This document shows, piece by piece, positions 42,810 to 53,036 of a stretch of DNA of 64,000 bases (the first letter of the stretch is position 1; each line of letters begins with the position of its first letter). This DNA is from Halorubrum sp. CSM-61 (lineage in GTDB: Archaea; Halobacteriota; Halobacteria; Halobacteriales; Haloferacaceae). Under the pieces are notes generated by a model. That model was not told where the DNA came from, did not search any database, and worked only from the letters and a program-made list of their open reading frames with translations. The stretch spans positions 251,476 through 315,475 of the forward strand of contig NZ_RJJW01000002.1 in the NCBI RefSeq assembly GCF_003781945.1, read 5' to 3'. The translations under genes and the position numbers were made by a program.

Positions 42810-43723
42810 GCGGTCTCGCCCTCCGTATCGGCCTGCTCTGCAATCGCGGTGCGTTCGATCGTCGTCCCCTCGCCGCCGAGCGCGGCGACGATCGGGTCGC
42901 GGACGTTGGCGTCCGCAACGATCACGCGCCCGGAGCCGCCCGAGAGCGCCTCCTTCGCGGCCATCACCTTCTTTCCCATGAACCCCTCGGCGGCGGCCTC
43001 GACCGCGTCGAGCTCGTCGGGCGTCGCCGCCGACTCGATCAGCGTGTCGGGGTCGTCGGGGTCCGCGTATACGCCGGCCACGTCCGTCAGCAGGACGAGG
43101 TCGGCGTCGAGCGCGCCCGCGACCGCGGCGGCCGCCCGGTCCGCGTCGGTGTTGACGGGCGTGACGCCGCCGTCGCTCTCTTTGCCTTCCATCGGGGGCG
43201 AGACGACGGGGGTGTAGCTGTCGGCGAGGAGGCCGGAGAGGAGGTCGGCGTTCACCGACTCGATCCGGCCGGAGTGCTCGCCGCGGCGGATCTTCTTCTT
43301 GCCGTCCTCGACCACGCGGACCGCCGACTTGCGCGGCCCCGAGAGGAGCCCGCCGTCGACGCCGCTCAGCCCGACCGCGTCGACGCCGGCCTCGCGGAAC
43401 CGCGCCGTCAGCTCGGTGTTGAGCTTGCCGGCCATCGCCATCGTGAACGCCTCCATCGTCTCGGCGTCGGTGAACCGGCCCGTGACGCCGGAGGCGGACT
43501 CGACGTACTCGGGCTCCATGCCGAGCCGCTCGATGGTCTCGTCGACGACGGTGGAGCCGCCGTGGACGACGACGACCTCGCGCCCGTTGGCGGCGAGGTG
43601 GGCCACGTCGCCGACCGCGCCGGCCGGATCGACCGCCTTCGCGCCGCCGATCTTGACGACCACGGGCGGCTCGTCGGCGGGGTCGGAGTGCTCGCCCGCG
43701 CCGGCCGACCGCTCGTCGCTCAT
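42806..43723 (-). CDS. argB: LysW-glutamate/aminoadipate kinase (ArgB/LysZ)
   Basis: A 305-aa amino-acid kinase that phosphorylates the side-chain carboxylate of the LysW-bound amino acid. The N-terminal VVVKIGGAKAVDPAGAV follows about 20 acidic residues. Other features are VVVHGGSTVVDETIERL, VSPPMEGKESDGGVTPVNTD, VLLTDVAGVYADPDD and a C-terminal GFMGKKVMAAKEALSGG. The ATG at 43721-43723 (MSDERSAGAGEHS) is used; it overlaps the argC stop by 4 bp. Confidence 0.95.
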   Translation of the reverse strand: MSDERSAGAGEHSDPADEPPVVVKIGGAKAVDPAGAVGDVAHLAANGREVVVVHGGSTVVDETIERLGMEPEYVESASGVTGRFTDAETMEAFTMAMAGKLNTELTARFREAGVDAVGLSGVDGGLLSGPRKSAVRVVEDGKKKIRRGEHSGRIESVNADLLSGLLADSYTPVVSPPMEGKESDGGVTPVNTDADRAAAAVAGALDADLVLLTDVAGVYADPDDPDTLIESAATPDELDAVEAAAEGFMGKKVMAAKEALSGGSGRVIVADANVRDPIVAALGGEGTTIERTAIAEQADTEGETA

Positions 43724-44796
43724 GGCGACCCCACGGGGTGGAGCCCCTGGAACTCCAGGCCGGCCTCTTCGGGCAGCCCGAGCGCGACGTTCGCCGCGTG
43801 GACCGCCTGTCCGGCGGATCCCTTCATCATGTTGTCTATCGCCGAGAAGACGACGATACGCCGGTTGCCGGGGTCGAGCTCGAAGCCGACCTCGCCGTGG
43901 TTGGTGCCGGCGACCGCCTTCGGCTCGGGGTAGCGGTAGACGCCGCCCCCGCCGGAGACGATCCGCATGAACGGCTCGTCGGCGTAGGCGCCGCGGTACG
44001 CCTGCCACAGGTCCGCCTTCGAGACGGGCTCGTCGGGGAAGACGTGGCAGGTCGCGCTCGCGCCGCGCACCATCTCGACCGCGTGGACGGTGAAGGAGAC
44101 GTCGAGCCCGAGGTACGCGCCGATCTCCGCCTCGTGGCGGTGGCTCGTGGGCGCGTACGGGCGCACGACGCCCGACCGCTCCGGGTGCGAGGAGGCCGCG
44201 CCGCCGCCGGCGCCGCCCTCCGAGGAACCGACCTTCACGTCGACGACGACCTCGCCGGTGTCGGGGCCGAGCGCGCCCGCGTCGACGAGGGGCTTCAGCC
44301 CGAGCATCGTCGCGGTCGCGTTACAGCCGCCGCCCGCGATCAGGTCGGCGCCGGGGAGGTTCTCGCGGTTGAGCTCGGGGAGCGCGTACTCCGCGCGCTC
44401 TAAGTACTCGGGCGACTCGTGGCCGTCGTACCACTCGTCGTACAGCTCCGCCTCGGGCAGGCGGAAGTCCGCCGAGAGGTCGACGACCGTGTCGGCGGCC
44501 TCGAAGTACTCGTCGATCCGCCCCATCGAGACGCCGTGCGGCGTCGCCGAGAACAGCACGTCGACCGACGCCAGATCGTCGGGGTCCGAGAAGCGCAGGT
44601 CGAGCCCGCGCAGGTTCGGGTGCGAGCGACCGACCGTCATGTTGTCGGCCGACCGCGACGTGGCCTGCACCACGTCGAAGGCGGGGTGGCCCGAGAGGAT
44701 CCGCAACAGCTCGCCGCCGGTGAATCCGGTGCCGCCGACGACGCTCGCGGTGTACGTCTCGTCGGTCGTCGAGTCGGCCTCGTGGTCGGCGCTCAT
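43720..44796 (-). CDS. argC: LysW-glutamyl/aminoadipyl-phosphate reductase (ArgC/LysY)
   Basis: A 358-aa NADPH-dependent reductase that makes the carrier-bound semialdehyde. The N-terminal nucleotide fold is TASVVGGTGFTGGELLRIL. The catalytic cysteine is in LIAGGGCNATATMLGLKPLV, and a GSSEGGAGGGAASSHPERSG stretch is typical of the LysY branch. The ATG at 44794-44796 overlaps the argX stop by 4 bp. Like its neighbours, it has a short acidic N-terminal extension. Confidence 0.95.
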   Translation of the reverse strand: MSADHEADSTTDETYTASVVGGTGFTGGELLRILSGHPAFDVVQATSRSADNMTVGRSHPNLRGLDLRFSDPDDLASVDVLFSATPHGVSMGRIDEYFEAADTVVDLSADFRLPEAELYDEWYDGHESPEYLERAEYALPELNRENLPGADLIAGGGCNATATMLGLKPLVDAGALGPDTGEVVVDVKVGSSEGGAGGGAASSHPERSGVVRPYAPTSHRHEAEIGAYLGLDVSFTVHAVEMVRGASATCHVFPDEPVSKADLWQAYRGAYADEPFMRIVSGGGGVYRYPEPKAVAGTNHGEVGFELDPGNRRIVVFSAIDNMMKGSAGQAVHAANVALGLPEEAGLEFQGLHPVGSP

Positions 44797-45701
44797 GCGC
44801 TCGCCTCCGTGGCGTCGTCGTCCCCGGCGGCGTCGTCGGCCGCCGCGGCCGCCTTCGCCTCCAGCCAGTCGACGACCCTCGCGGGCACGTCGACGTCGGT
44901 GGCCGAGTCGAGCGCCTTGAACTCGACCGTGTGGTTCACCTCGTGGACGGTGTACTCGCCGGAGCCTGTCCCGCCGACCTCCATCAGGTCGACGCCGAGC
45001 ATGCCGCCGCCGACCGCCTCCGAGGCGCGCTCGACCAGATCGAGCGCGCGGTCGTCGAGGTCGAACGACTCCGTCTCGCCGCCCTTCGCGGCGTTCGTGA
45101 GCCAGTGGTCTGACGACCGGGTCATCGCGGCGACCGGCTCGCCGTCGACCGCCAGCGCGCGGATGTCGCGGCCGGGCTTGTCGACGAACTCCTGGATGTA
45201 GAACACCTTGTGCTCGTAGTGGCCGAGCGTCTCCTTGTGCTCTAAGATCGCCTCCGCGGCGTTCCGCGTGTCGATCTTCGCCATCAGCCGGCCCCACGAG
45301 CCGACGACGGGCTTGAGCACGCAGGGGTAGCCGAACTCCTCGATCGACTCCATCGCGGCCTCCTTCGTGAACGTCACTTCGGTCGCCGGAGTCGGGATCT
45401 CGGCCTCGGCGAGCGCGAGCGAGTTCTTCGCCTTGTCGGCGCAGACGTCGCCCGTCTCCGGGGAGTTGATCACGGGGACACCGTAGCTGTCGAGGAACTG
45501 CGTCGCGTACAGCGACCGGCTCGTCGACAGACAGCGGTCGACGACCAGATCGAGGTCGGCGACGTCGGCCGTGGTCGACTCCAGCCCGAACCGCTCCTTG
45601 CGGACGTCGATCTTGGTGACCTCGTGGCCGCGCTCGCGGAGCTCGCCGAGCAGCAGCTTCTCGTCTTTCCGGATCCGCGAGTAGAGGATCCCTATTTGCA
45701 T
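44793..45701 (-). CDS. argX: Glutamate/aminoadipate-LysW ligase (ArgX/LysX)
   Basis: A 302-aa ATP-grasp ligase that joins the alpha-amino group of glutamate (or aminoadipate) to the C-terminal glutamate of LysW. MQIGILYSRIRKDEKLLLGE starts the protein. Other features are CVLKPVVGSWGRLMAKI (ATP grasp), FYIQEFVDKPGRDIRAL and GVDLMEVGGTGSGEYTVHEV (Mg2+/ATP), and EVNHTVEFKALDSATDVDVP. The N-[T/F]-EF motif is used to separate Glu-specific ArgX from LysX, and this NHTVEFK sequence would need alignment for a firm call. The ATG at 45699-45701 is chosen over a GTG 9 bp upstream. The C-terminus is Ala/Asp-rich. Confidence 0.92.
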   Translation of the reverse strand: MQIGILYSRIRKDEKLLLGELRERGHEVTKIDVRKERFGLESTTADVADLDLVVDRCLSTSRSLYATQFLDSYGVPVINSPETGDVCADKAKNSLALAEAEIPTPATEVTFTKEAAMESIEEFGYPCVLKPVVGSWGRLMAKIDTRNAAEAILEHKETLGHYEHKVFYIQEFVDKPGRDIRALAVDGEPVAAMTRSSDHWLTNAAKGGETESFDLDDRALDLVERASEAVGGGMLGVDLMEVGGTGSGEYTVHEVNHTVEFKALDSATDVDVPARVVDWLEAKAAAAADDAAGDDDATEASA

Positions 45702-45742
45702 GTCGACCACTCGCGTGTCGCGGTCGTGGCGGTCGTCGCCAT

Positions 45743-45931
45743 CTACTCGCCCCAGTCCTCCTCGAGTTCGGGGGCCTCCTCCAACACGACGGGGTCCAGC
45801 GAGATGACCTCCAGCTCGGTCCCGGTGACCGGGCTGTCGATGATCTCGCCGACCTCGACGTCGGCCGGAAGTTCGATCTCCTCGCCCGTGATCGGGTCCT
45901 CTGCCATCACCGGGTCAGTGTCGCTCGTCAT
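45743..45931 (-). CDS. lysW: Amino-group carrier protein LysW, lacking zinc cysteines
   Basis: A 62-aa acidic carrier protein. The C-terminal EEDWGE, whose last Glu is the attachment site, is intact. The usual two CxxC zinc pairs are absent: the positions that normally read CPxCG and CPxCG here read DPITG (residues 12-16) and SPVTG (33-37), so the protein has no cysteine at all. EVGEIIDSP and LEVISLDP are typical. The start at 45931 is set by a TTTATG box 24-35 bp upstream; a Met nine residues in is an alternative. It is the first gene of the lysW-argX-argC-argB-argD-argE operon. Confidence 0.92.
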   Translation of the reverse strand: MTSDTDPVMAEDPITGEEIELPADVEVGEIIDSPVTGTELEVISLDPVVLEEAPELEEDWGE

Positions 45932-45954
45932 CGTACCTCCTACTGGGCCGTGAA

Positions 45955-45966
45955 CCCGCATAAACC
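45955..45966 (-). promoter_or_regulatory. TATA box of the lysW operon
   Basis: GGGTTTATGCGG on the minus strand, centred about 29 bp before the lysW ATG; it implies a leaderless operon transcript. The remaining 45967-46204 stretch up to the argH stop holds no gene. Confidence 0.6.
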
Positions 45967-46204
45967 CTTCGGACTTGTAATTCAGTTTACAATAAATAGA
46001 CTAGCCGCTAACGGACGAAAATCGGTCGTACGAACGCCGTGTGAAATCCGATGTCAGATTTCAATAGTTAGTGTGTCCCCTCGCGGGGACGGCGGCGTCG
46101 TCGGCGGTCGCGGGTCGACCGTCGACGGCACCGATCGTCGCGGTGGTCGCCGCCGTCGCAGTCGCAGTCGTCGGGTCGTCGGATCGCCCGCGCGGACCGG
46201 CGGC

Positions 46205-47722
46205 TCACGCATACGAGTCCACCTCCGCGTCCAGCAGCTCCGCCGCCGCCGCGAGCGACTCCCGCTCGTCGGCCAGCGCCGCGTCGTCGGCCTCGATCCC
46301 CGCCTCCGCGGTCGCGAGCTCGTCGGCGACCGCCTCGGGAGCGGGTCCGCCGGCGGAGTCGCGACTCGCGACGCTGGCGGCGGGATCGAGCGCGGACTCC
46401 ACGTCCTCCCGGCTCACGTGCGCCGAGAGGGGCTCGCCCGTCACCTTTCGAGTGGCCTCGTCAACTTTTGCGGCCGCGGCGGCCGGCGAGTCGCCGTCGG
46501 AGACGGTCTCGGCGGCGGTCGCGACGATCTCGTGGGCGGTCCGGAAGGGCAGCCCGCTCATCGCGAGCAGGTCGGCCACGCCCGTCGCCGTCGAGAACCC
46601 CTCGCCCGCGGCGTCCGCGAGCGCCGCCTCGTCCCAGTCGGCGGTCGCGACCGCGCCCGCGGCGACCGCCGTCGCCTCGCGCACGTCGTCGGCGATCTCG
46701 AACACGCCCGCGTGGGCGCGCTGGAGGTCGCGGTTGTACGCGCGGGGGAGCCCCTTCAGCAGGCTCAGCGTTCCGGTCGCCTCGCCGATCGCGTCGCCGG
46801 CGACGCCGCGGGTCAGCTCCAGCGTGTCCGGGTTCTTCTTCTGGGGCATGATCGAGGAGGTGGAGGAGTACGCGTCCGACAGCTCCACGAACCCCTTGTT
46901 CGAGAAGAGGATGAGGTCCTCGGCGAGCCCCGACAGCGTCGTCGCGAGCGTCGCGCACGCGGTCGACCCCTCCGCGAGGAAGTCGCGCGCCGACGCCGCG
47001 TCGGTCGAGTTCCGGACGGTCCCGTCGAACCCGAGCAGCTCCGCGGTGCGGTCGCGGTCGATATCGAAGGGCGTCCCCGCGAACGCCGCCGCGCCGAGCG
47101 GAGACAGGTTGACCCGGTCGTACGCGTCGAGCAGGCGCTCGGTGTCGCGGGCGACCCCGCCCTCGTACGACAGGAGGTAGTGCGCGACCGTCGTCGGCTG
47201 GGCCGGCTGGAGGTGGGTGTAGCCGGGCATCGCGGTCTCCGCGTGCTCGCTCGCGACCTCGACGAGCGCCTCGCGGAGCGCGACCGTGGCCTCGGCGGCC
47301 GCGAGCAGGTCCCCCCGCAGGCGGTACCGGATGCACGTCGCCACCTCGTCGTTGCGCGAGCGGGCGGTGTGCATCCGGCCGCCGTCCGGGCCGATCCGGT
47401 CGATGACGGCGGTCTCGATCGCCTCGTGAACGTCCTCTCCGTCGGGGAGTTCGCCGTGGCCGGCCGCCTCCACGTCGTCGAGCGCCCCGAGGATCTCGCC
47501 GGCGACCGCGCCGTCGACGATCCCCCGCTCGGCGAGCATCACCGTGTGCGCGCGGTCGACCGCGAGGTCCGCTTCGAAGATCGCCGCGTCGGCGGCGAGG
47601 CTCGACAGGAACTCGCGGGCGGGGCCGCCGCTGAAGCGGTCGCGGCGGACGGCCGTGCCGGTGGCGCCCGCCTCGTCGTCCGCGTCGGCGTCCGCCGCCG
47701 TGCCGGGGTCGTCGTCGGTCAT
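46205..47722 (-). CDS. argH: Argininosuccinate lyase
   Basis: A 505-aa fumarase-superfamily enzyme that splits argininosuccinate into arginine and fumarate. Motifs seen are MHTARSRNDEVATCIRYRL, GYTHLQPAQPTTVAHYLLSY and the signature SSIMPQKKNPDTLEL with its catalytic serine. The N-terminus has about 20 acidic residues, and the C-terminal tail (about 430-505) is Ala/Glu-rich. It starts immediately after the argG stop (no gap), so the two are translationally coupled. Confidence 0.96.
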   Translation of the reverse strand: MTDDDPGTAADADADDEAGATGTAVRRDRFSGGPAREFLSSLAADAAIFEADLAVDRAHTVMLAERGIVDGAVAGEILGALDDVEAAGHGELPDGEDVHEAIETAVIDRIGPDGGRMHTARSRNDEVATCIRYRLRGDLLAAAEATVALREALVEVASEHAETAMPGYTHLQPAQPTTVAHYLLSYEGGVARDTERLLDAYDRVNLSPLGAAAFAGTPFDIDRDRTAELLGFDGTVRNSTDAASARDFLAEGSTACATLATTLSGLAEDLILFSNKGFVELSDAYSSTSSIMPQKKNPDTLELTRGVAGDAIGEATGTLSLLKGLPRAYNRDLQRAHAGVFEIADDVREATAVAAGAVATADWDEAALADAAGEGFSTATGVADLLAMSGLPFRTAHEIVATAAETVSDGDSPAAAAAKVDEATRKVTGEPLSAHVSREDVESALDPAASVASRDSAGGPAPEAVADELATAEAGIEADDAALADERESLAAAAELLDAEVDSYA

Positions 47723-48964
47723 CTAGCTGTGGTCGGCGTCGATTCCGTCCGTCTCGCCGGAGCCGTCCGTCGCCAGCTCGGGCTTCGAGACCGACTCCTT
47801 CACGTCGTTCGCGAGGCGCTCCTGCAGCCCGTGGTACTTCGCGACGCCCGTGGCGTCCTCCTGTGCGATGCCGGCCACGTCCTCGGTGTTGAACGAGGCC
47901 ATCTCCTCGGAGTAGACGGCGTACTCGGAGTCGCGGGCGACGACGCGGCAGTTCCCGCCGGAGACCTTCACCGTCGCCGTCCCCGTCACCACGTCCTGCG
48001 TCTCGTCGATGAACGCGTCGAGCGCGTCGACGACCGGGGCGAAGACGAGCCCCTGGTACGCCTTCTCGGACCACTCCTGCTCGATCCCCTTCTTGAAGGA
48101 ACGCTCGTTCTTCGTGAGCACGAGGTCTTCGAGCGCCTGGTGGGCCGTGAGCAGGACGGTCGCGGCCGGGTGCTCGTAGTTCTCGCGCACCTTCAGCCCG
48201 AGCATGCGGTCCTCCATCACGTCGGTGCGGCCGATCCCGTAGCCGCCGGCGTACTCGTTGAGGTGCTGAATGAGCGGGACGGGGTCCATCTCCTCGCCGT
48301 CGACGGCGACGGGGACGCCCTCCTCGAAGGCCACCTCGATGGTGGTCTCGCCCTCCGGCTCCGCGGTCCACTCGTAGATGTCCTCCGGGGGCTCGTAGTT
48401 CGGGTCCTCCAGTTCGCCGCCCTCGACCGCGCGCGACCAGATATTCTCGTCGATGGACCAGACGCCGCCGTCGCCGGCCTCGACGGGCAGGTCCTTCTCG
48501 GCGGCGTAGTCGATCTCCCACTCGCGGGTGAGACCGAGCTCGCGGACGGGCGCGATCACTTCCAGGTCGGAGCCGCGCCAGACGGCCTCGAACCGGAGCT
48601 GGTCGTTCCCCTTCCCCGTACAGCCGTGCGCGATGGCGTCACAGCCCTGCTCCTCGGCGACGCCGAGGATCGCCTCGGCGATGACGGGGCGCGCGAGGGC
48701 GGTGCCGAGCGGGTAGCCCTGATACGTCGCGTTCGCCTTCACCGCGTCGTAACACAGGTCCGCGAACTCCGCCTTCGCGTCGACGACGTGGATGTCGAGC
48801 CCGAGCGCCTCCGCGGTCTCCTCGGCCTCGTCGAACTCCTCGGTCGGCTGCCCGACGTCGACGTTGACGCCGATGACCTCGTCGTAGCCGTACTCCTCCT
48901 TCAGGAGCGGCACGCAGACGGTCGTGTCGAGTCCCCCACTGAACGCGAGTGCAACGGTTGCCAT
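47723..48964 (-). CDS. argG: Argininosuccinate synthase
   Basis: A 413-aa ATP-dependent ligase joining citrulline and aspartate. The PP-loop ALAFSGGLDTTVCVPLLKEE is at the N-terminus. HGCTGKGNDQLRFEAVW, SIDENIWSRAVEGGELEDP and YGIGRTDVMEDRMLGLKVRE are ArgG motifs. The ATG at 48962-48964 is set by a GAATTTAAG box 22-33 bp upstream, which implies a leaderless argGH transcript. First gene of the arginine cluster. Confidence 0.97.
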   Translation of the reverse strand: MATVALAFSGGLDTTVCVPLLKEEYGYDEVIGVNVDVGQPTEEFDEAEETAEALGLDIHVVDAKAEFADLCYDAVKANATYQGYPLGTALARPVIAEAILGVAEEQGCDAIAHGCTGKGNDQLRFEAVWRGSDLEVIAPVRELGLTREWEIDYAAEKDLPVEAGDGGVWSIDENIWSRAVEGGELEDPNYEPPEDIYEWTAEPEGETTIEVAFEEGVPVAVDGEEMDPVPLIQHLNEYAGGYGIGRTDVMEDRMLGLKVRENYEHPAATVLLTAHQALEDLVLTKNERSFKKGIEQEWSEKAYQGLVFAPVVDALDAFIDETQDVVTGTATVKVSGGNCRVVARDSEYAVYSEEMASFNTEDVAGIAQEDATGVAKYHGLQERLANDVKESVSKPELATDGSGETDGIDADHS

Positions 48965-48985
48965 TACCGGAGTAAAACGGCCTAT

Positions 48986-48997
48986 ACCTCTTAAATT
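48986..48997 (-). promoter_or_regulatory. argG TATA box
   Basis: GAATTTAAGAGG on the minus strand, about 27 bp from the argG ATG. A leaderless argGH transcript is inferred. Confidence 0.6.
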
Positions 48998-49000
48998 CAC

Positions 49001-49323
49001 CGCTTTAGATATTGGAAGGAATTGGCGGCGGCGACGCTATCCGACGACGTAGCTGTCACTCTCCGGAACGGAACGGCGCGAACGCGACGAGGAAGGAAGT
49101 TATTGGCCCGAAGGGGCCGGTCGTCGCGCCGCGCCGGAAGCCGGTCGCGGCGGTCGGACGCCTCGTCGCGGTCGCGGGGCTCGTCGGCCTCGGATAAGGG
49201 CGGCGTCGAGACGAGCCTCCGCGGTCATCACGTGTACCTACCCGAGTTTCAGTATAAAAAGATTCCGCACCTAACGGCCGATCGCAACGTTTGCCGGCCG
49301 GAGGCGGCGGCTACGGCGTCGCC
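49001..49323. other. Intergenic region with an orphan plus-strand TATA-like box
   Basis: No gene is supported in this 323-bp stretch between argG and hemL. Apart from the argG upstream sequence, the only notable signal is TATAAAAA at 49253-49260. Read on the plus strand it would start a transcript near 49282, antisense to the 3' end of hemL. No reading frame follows it. Confidence 0.4.
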
Positions 49324-50661
<1,338 letters not shown>

Positions 50662-50848
50662 ACCGATCGGTTGGTCGGGAGGGCTGAAAGTAGTTGCCGA
50701 ACCGGGCGGCGAGACCGACGCCGGACCGGCGGGTTTCGCGTCGCCCGCCGCCGCTCGGGGTCGCAGCGTCAGGTGAAAAATCGCGCGTCGGGAGGGAGTC
50801 GCTCCCGTCGAATTCCGATTTCGCGGTCGGTTCCGTCGCTACCGGAGC

Positions 50849-52528
50849 CTACACCGCCTCCGGACCGGTCGTGCCGGTGCGGACCTGCAGCGCGTCCTCG
50901 ACCGGCATGATGAACACCTTGCCGTCGCCCGGCTCGCCGGTCTTGGCGGCGCCGGCGATCGCGTCCGCGACCTCGTCGGCCGGGATGTCGGCGACGACCA
51001 CGTCGATCTTCACCTTCTGGTGGAGGTCGACGGTGAACTCCTCGCCGCGCCACTGGCCCGTCTTCGCGGGCTGACTGCCGCGGCCCGAGACGTTCGTCAC
51101 GGTGAGCGAGGGCGCGTTGATCTCCGCGAGCGACTGCTTGATGGCCCCGAGCTTGTCCGGGCGGACGACCGCCGTGACCATCTTGATCTCCGAGCCCGCC
51201 TCCTCGCCGCCGTCGGCGCGCGGGGACTCGTCGGTAGTGTCGACGACGGAGGGACCGCCGTCCGTCGCGACGTTCGCCTTGCCGAACTCGGGGTACGTCT
51301 CGACGCCGTGCTCGCTGACGTCGAGCCCGTCGCGCTCGTGGTCGGGGGTGACGCGGGCCTGACCGGCGGCCTTGAACGCGCCGAACACCACGCCGGTCGC
51401 GACGACCGTCCACGCGGTGATGACGGCGACGCCGATCACCTGCGAGACGAGCAGGTCCATCGAGAAGCCGTCGACGTGGACGAACGGCAGCGCGAGGACG
51501 CCGATGACGCCAGCGGAGCCGTGAACCGGGAAGACCGCGCACACGTCGTCGATCTTCATCTTGTCCGAGACGAACTCGAACACGAGCGGGAGCTGGAGGC
51601 CGCAGATCAGCGCGACGAGGACGGCGCCCCACCAGGTGATCGCGTTGGCGGTGCCGGTGACGGCGACGAGCCCCGCCAGGACGCCGTTTGCGACGTACAG
51701 GGTGTCGACCTTCTTCGTGAGGTACATCGAGCCGAGCGCCGCGCCGACGGCCCCGGCGCCCATGCCGAGCGTCGTCGTCAGGGCGACGCGGCCGACCGCG
51801 GCGTAGCCACCGAGCGCGAGCTCGCCGGACTCCGTGACCGAGAAGACGGTCGCGGTCGTCCCGACGTTGAAGCCGTACCAGCCGAACGCCAGGATGAGGG
51901 TACCGAGCACCGCGAACGTCATCGAGTGACCGGGGATGACGTTCGTGGAGCCGTCCTCGGCGTAGCGGTCCATGCGCGGCCCGAGCATGTACGCCGCGGT
52001 GAGGCCGGCGATGCCGCCGACGCCGTGGACGATCATCCCGCCCGCGAAGTCGGTGAAGCCGAGCCCGGCGCCGCCGAGGAAGCCGCCGCCCCAGGTGATG
52101 CCCGCGACGACCGGGTAGATGACCGCCGAGATGGCGATCGTGTACGCGACGTACGCGCGGAGCTTCGCGCGGCCGGCGACCGCGCCGGAGACGATCGTCG
52201 CCGCCGTCATCGCGAAGACGGCGCCGAACAGCCAGCTGTTGACCCACCCGCCGTCGCTGAGGGCCGACGCCGGGGAGAACCCGCCGCCGCTCGCGACGCC
52301 TTCGATCCCGAAGCCGATCAGGAAGTACACGAGGACGCCGACGCCCCACGTCAGCAGGTTCTTCGTGAGCTGGTTCGCGACGTTCTTCGCACGTACCTGC
52401 CCCGCTTCGAGCATCGCGAAGCCGGCGTGCATGAAGAAGATCAGGAAACAGACCACGGCGACCCACATCAGGTTCACGCCCTCCGCGAGGACGCTCGGGT
52501 CGATGCTCGCGAGTACGCCGGTCGTCAC
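50849..52528 (-). CDS. Ammonium transporter fused to a PII signalling domain
   Basis: A 559-aa fusion. Residues about 1-400 are an Amt/Mep/Rh ammonium channel with about 11 helices: [52 protein letters not shown] (pore His) and [15 protein letters not shown] polar linker follows (about 405-445). Residues about 447-559 form a GlnK/PII domain: [19 protein letters not shown], a T-loop [39 protein letters not shown] and [19 protein letters not shown]. The usual uridylylated Tyr of the T-loop tip is absent. In Haloferax, amt and glnK are separate neighbouring genes. The start is a GTG; a TATA box lies about 95-103 bp upstream, leaving a 5' leader. Confidence 0.95.
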   Translation of the reverse strand: MTTGVLASIDPSVLAEGVNLMWVAVVCFLIFFMHAGFAMLEAGQVRAKNVANQLTKNLLTWGVGVLVYFLIGFGIEGVASGGGFSPASALSDGGWVNSWLFGAVFAMTAATIVSGAVAGRAKLRAYVAYTIAISAVIYPVVAGITWGGGFLGGAGLGFTDFAGGMIVHGVGGIAGLTAAYMLGPRMDRYAEDGSTNVIPGHSMTFAVLGTLILAFGWYGFNVGTTATVFSVTESGELALGGYAAVGRVALTTTLGMGAGAVGAALGSMYLTKKVDTLYVANGVLAGLVAVTGTANAITWWGAVLVALICGLQLPLVFEFVSDKMKIDDVCAVFPVHGSAGVIGVLALPFVHVDGFSMDLLVSQVIGVAVITAWTVVATGVVFGAFKAAGQARVTPDHERDGLDVSEHGVETYPEFGKANVATDGGPSVVDTTDESPRADGGEEAGSEIKMVTAVVRPDKLGAIKQSLAEINAPSLTVTNVSGRGSQPAKTGQWRGEEFTVDLHQKVKIDVVVADIPADEVADAIAGAAKTGEPGDGKVFIMPVEDALQVRTGTTGPEAV

Positions 52529-53036
52529 GCTTCGACCACCTCAACTGAACGTTCGTCTTTCGAACAGCGCATTTCATCCGTGTTCATGTGCTGAATCACG
52601 TTCCGATAACGGGGAACAGGAACATATAAACGTTTGAGTTGAGATTCACAAAAAATCTTCTTAATAATACGGAGAATGTCAGATATAAGGACGTATCCAT
52701 GGTGTATAAGGATATATTCTCGGCTCATTTCTCGCAATCCTTGCGACCGAATCGGACGAGCGTTTTGTAATATAATTGAGTATATTCGATAGAGGGGCGG
52801 ATTTGGGGTGCCACAGCACCGCGCGCGGTCAGTGCTGGCGATTCTTGCCGCGCGGGTTTCCGGACGAAACCGGCGTTGTGGCGTCAAACACCCGATATCG
52901 CGGGTTTCGGGCGCTTCGAGAGGAAGTTTGCGTTTGTCAACCGGATACGCGATCTAGTTCGTGATCCGGCGATCGAGCCGCGAACTCGTGTTCGTATCGG
53001 CGGGTTCCGGGGAGTCGAACGACGGATCGGACCGGG
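52529..53036. promoter_or_regulatory. AT-rich regulatory region upstream of the amt-PII gene
   Basis: No gene lies in this 508-bp stretch. The TATA box TTTATATG (minus strand, 52631-52624) predicts a transcript start near 52600 and a leader of about 70 nt. Two direct TATAAGGA repeats (52684-52691 and 52705-52712) are 21 bp apart, two helical turns, and lie upstream of the TATA box. The part from 52640 to 52800 is much richer in A+T than the genome around it. The sequence from 52800 to 53036 shows nothing recognisable. Confidence 0.5.
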
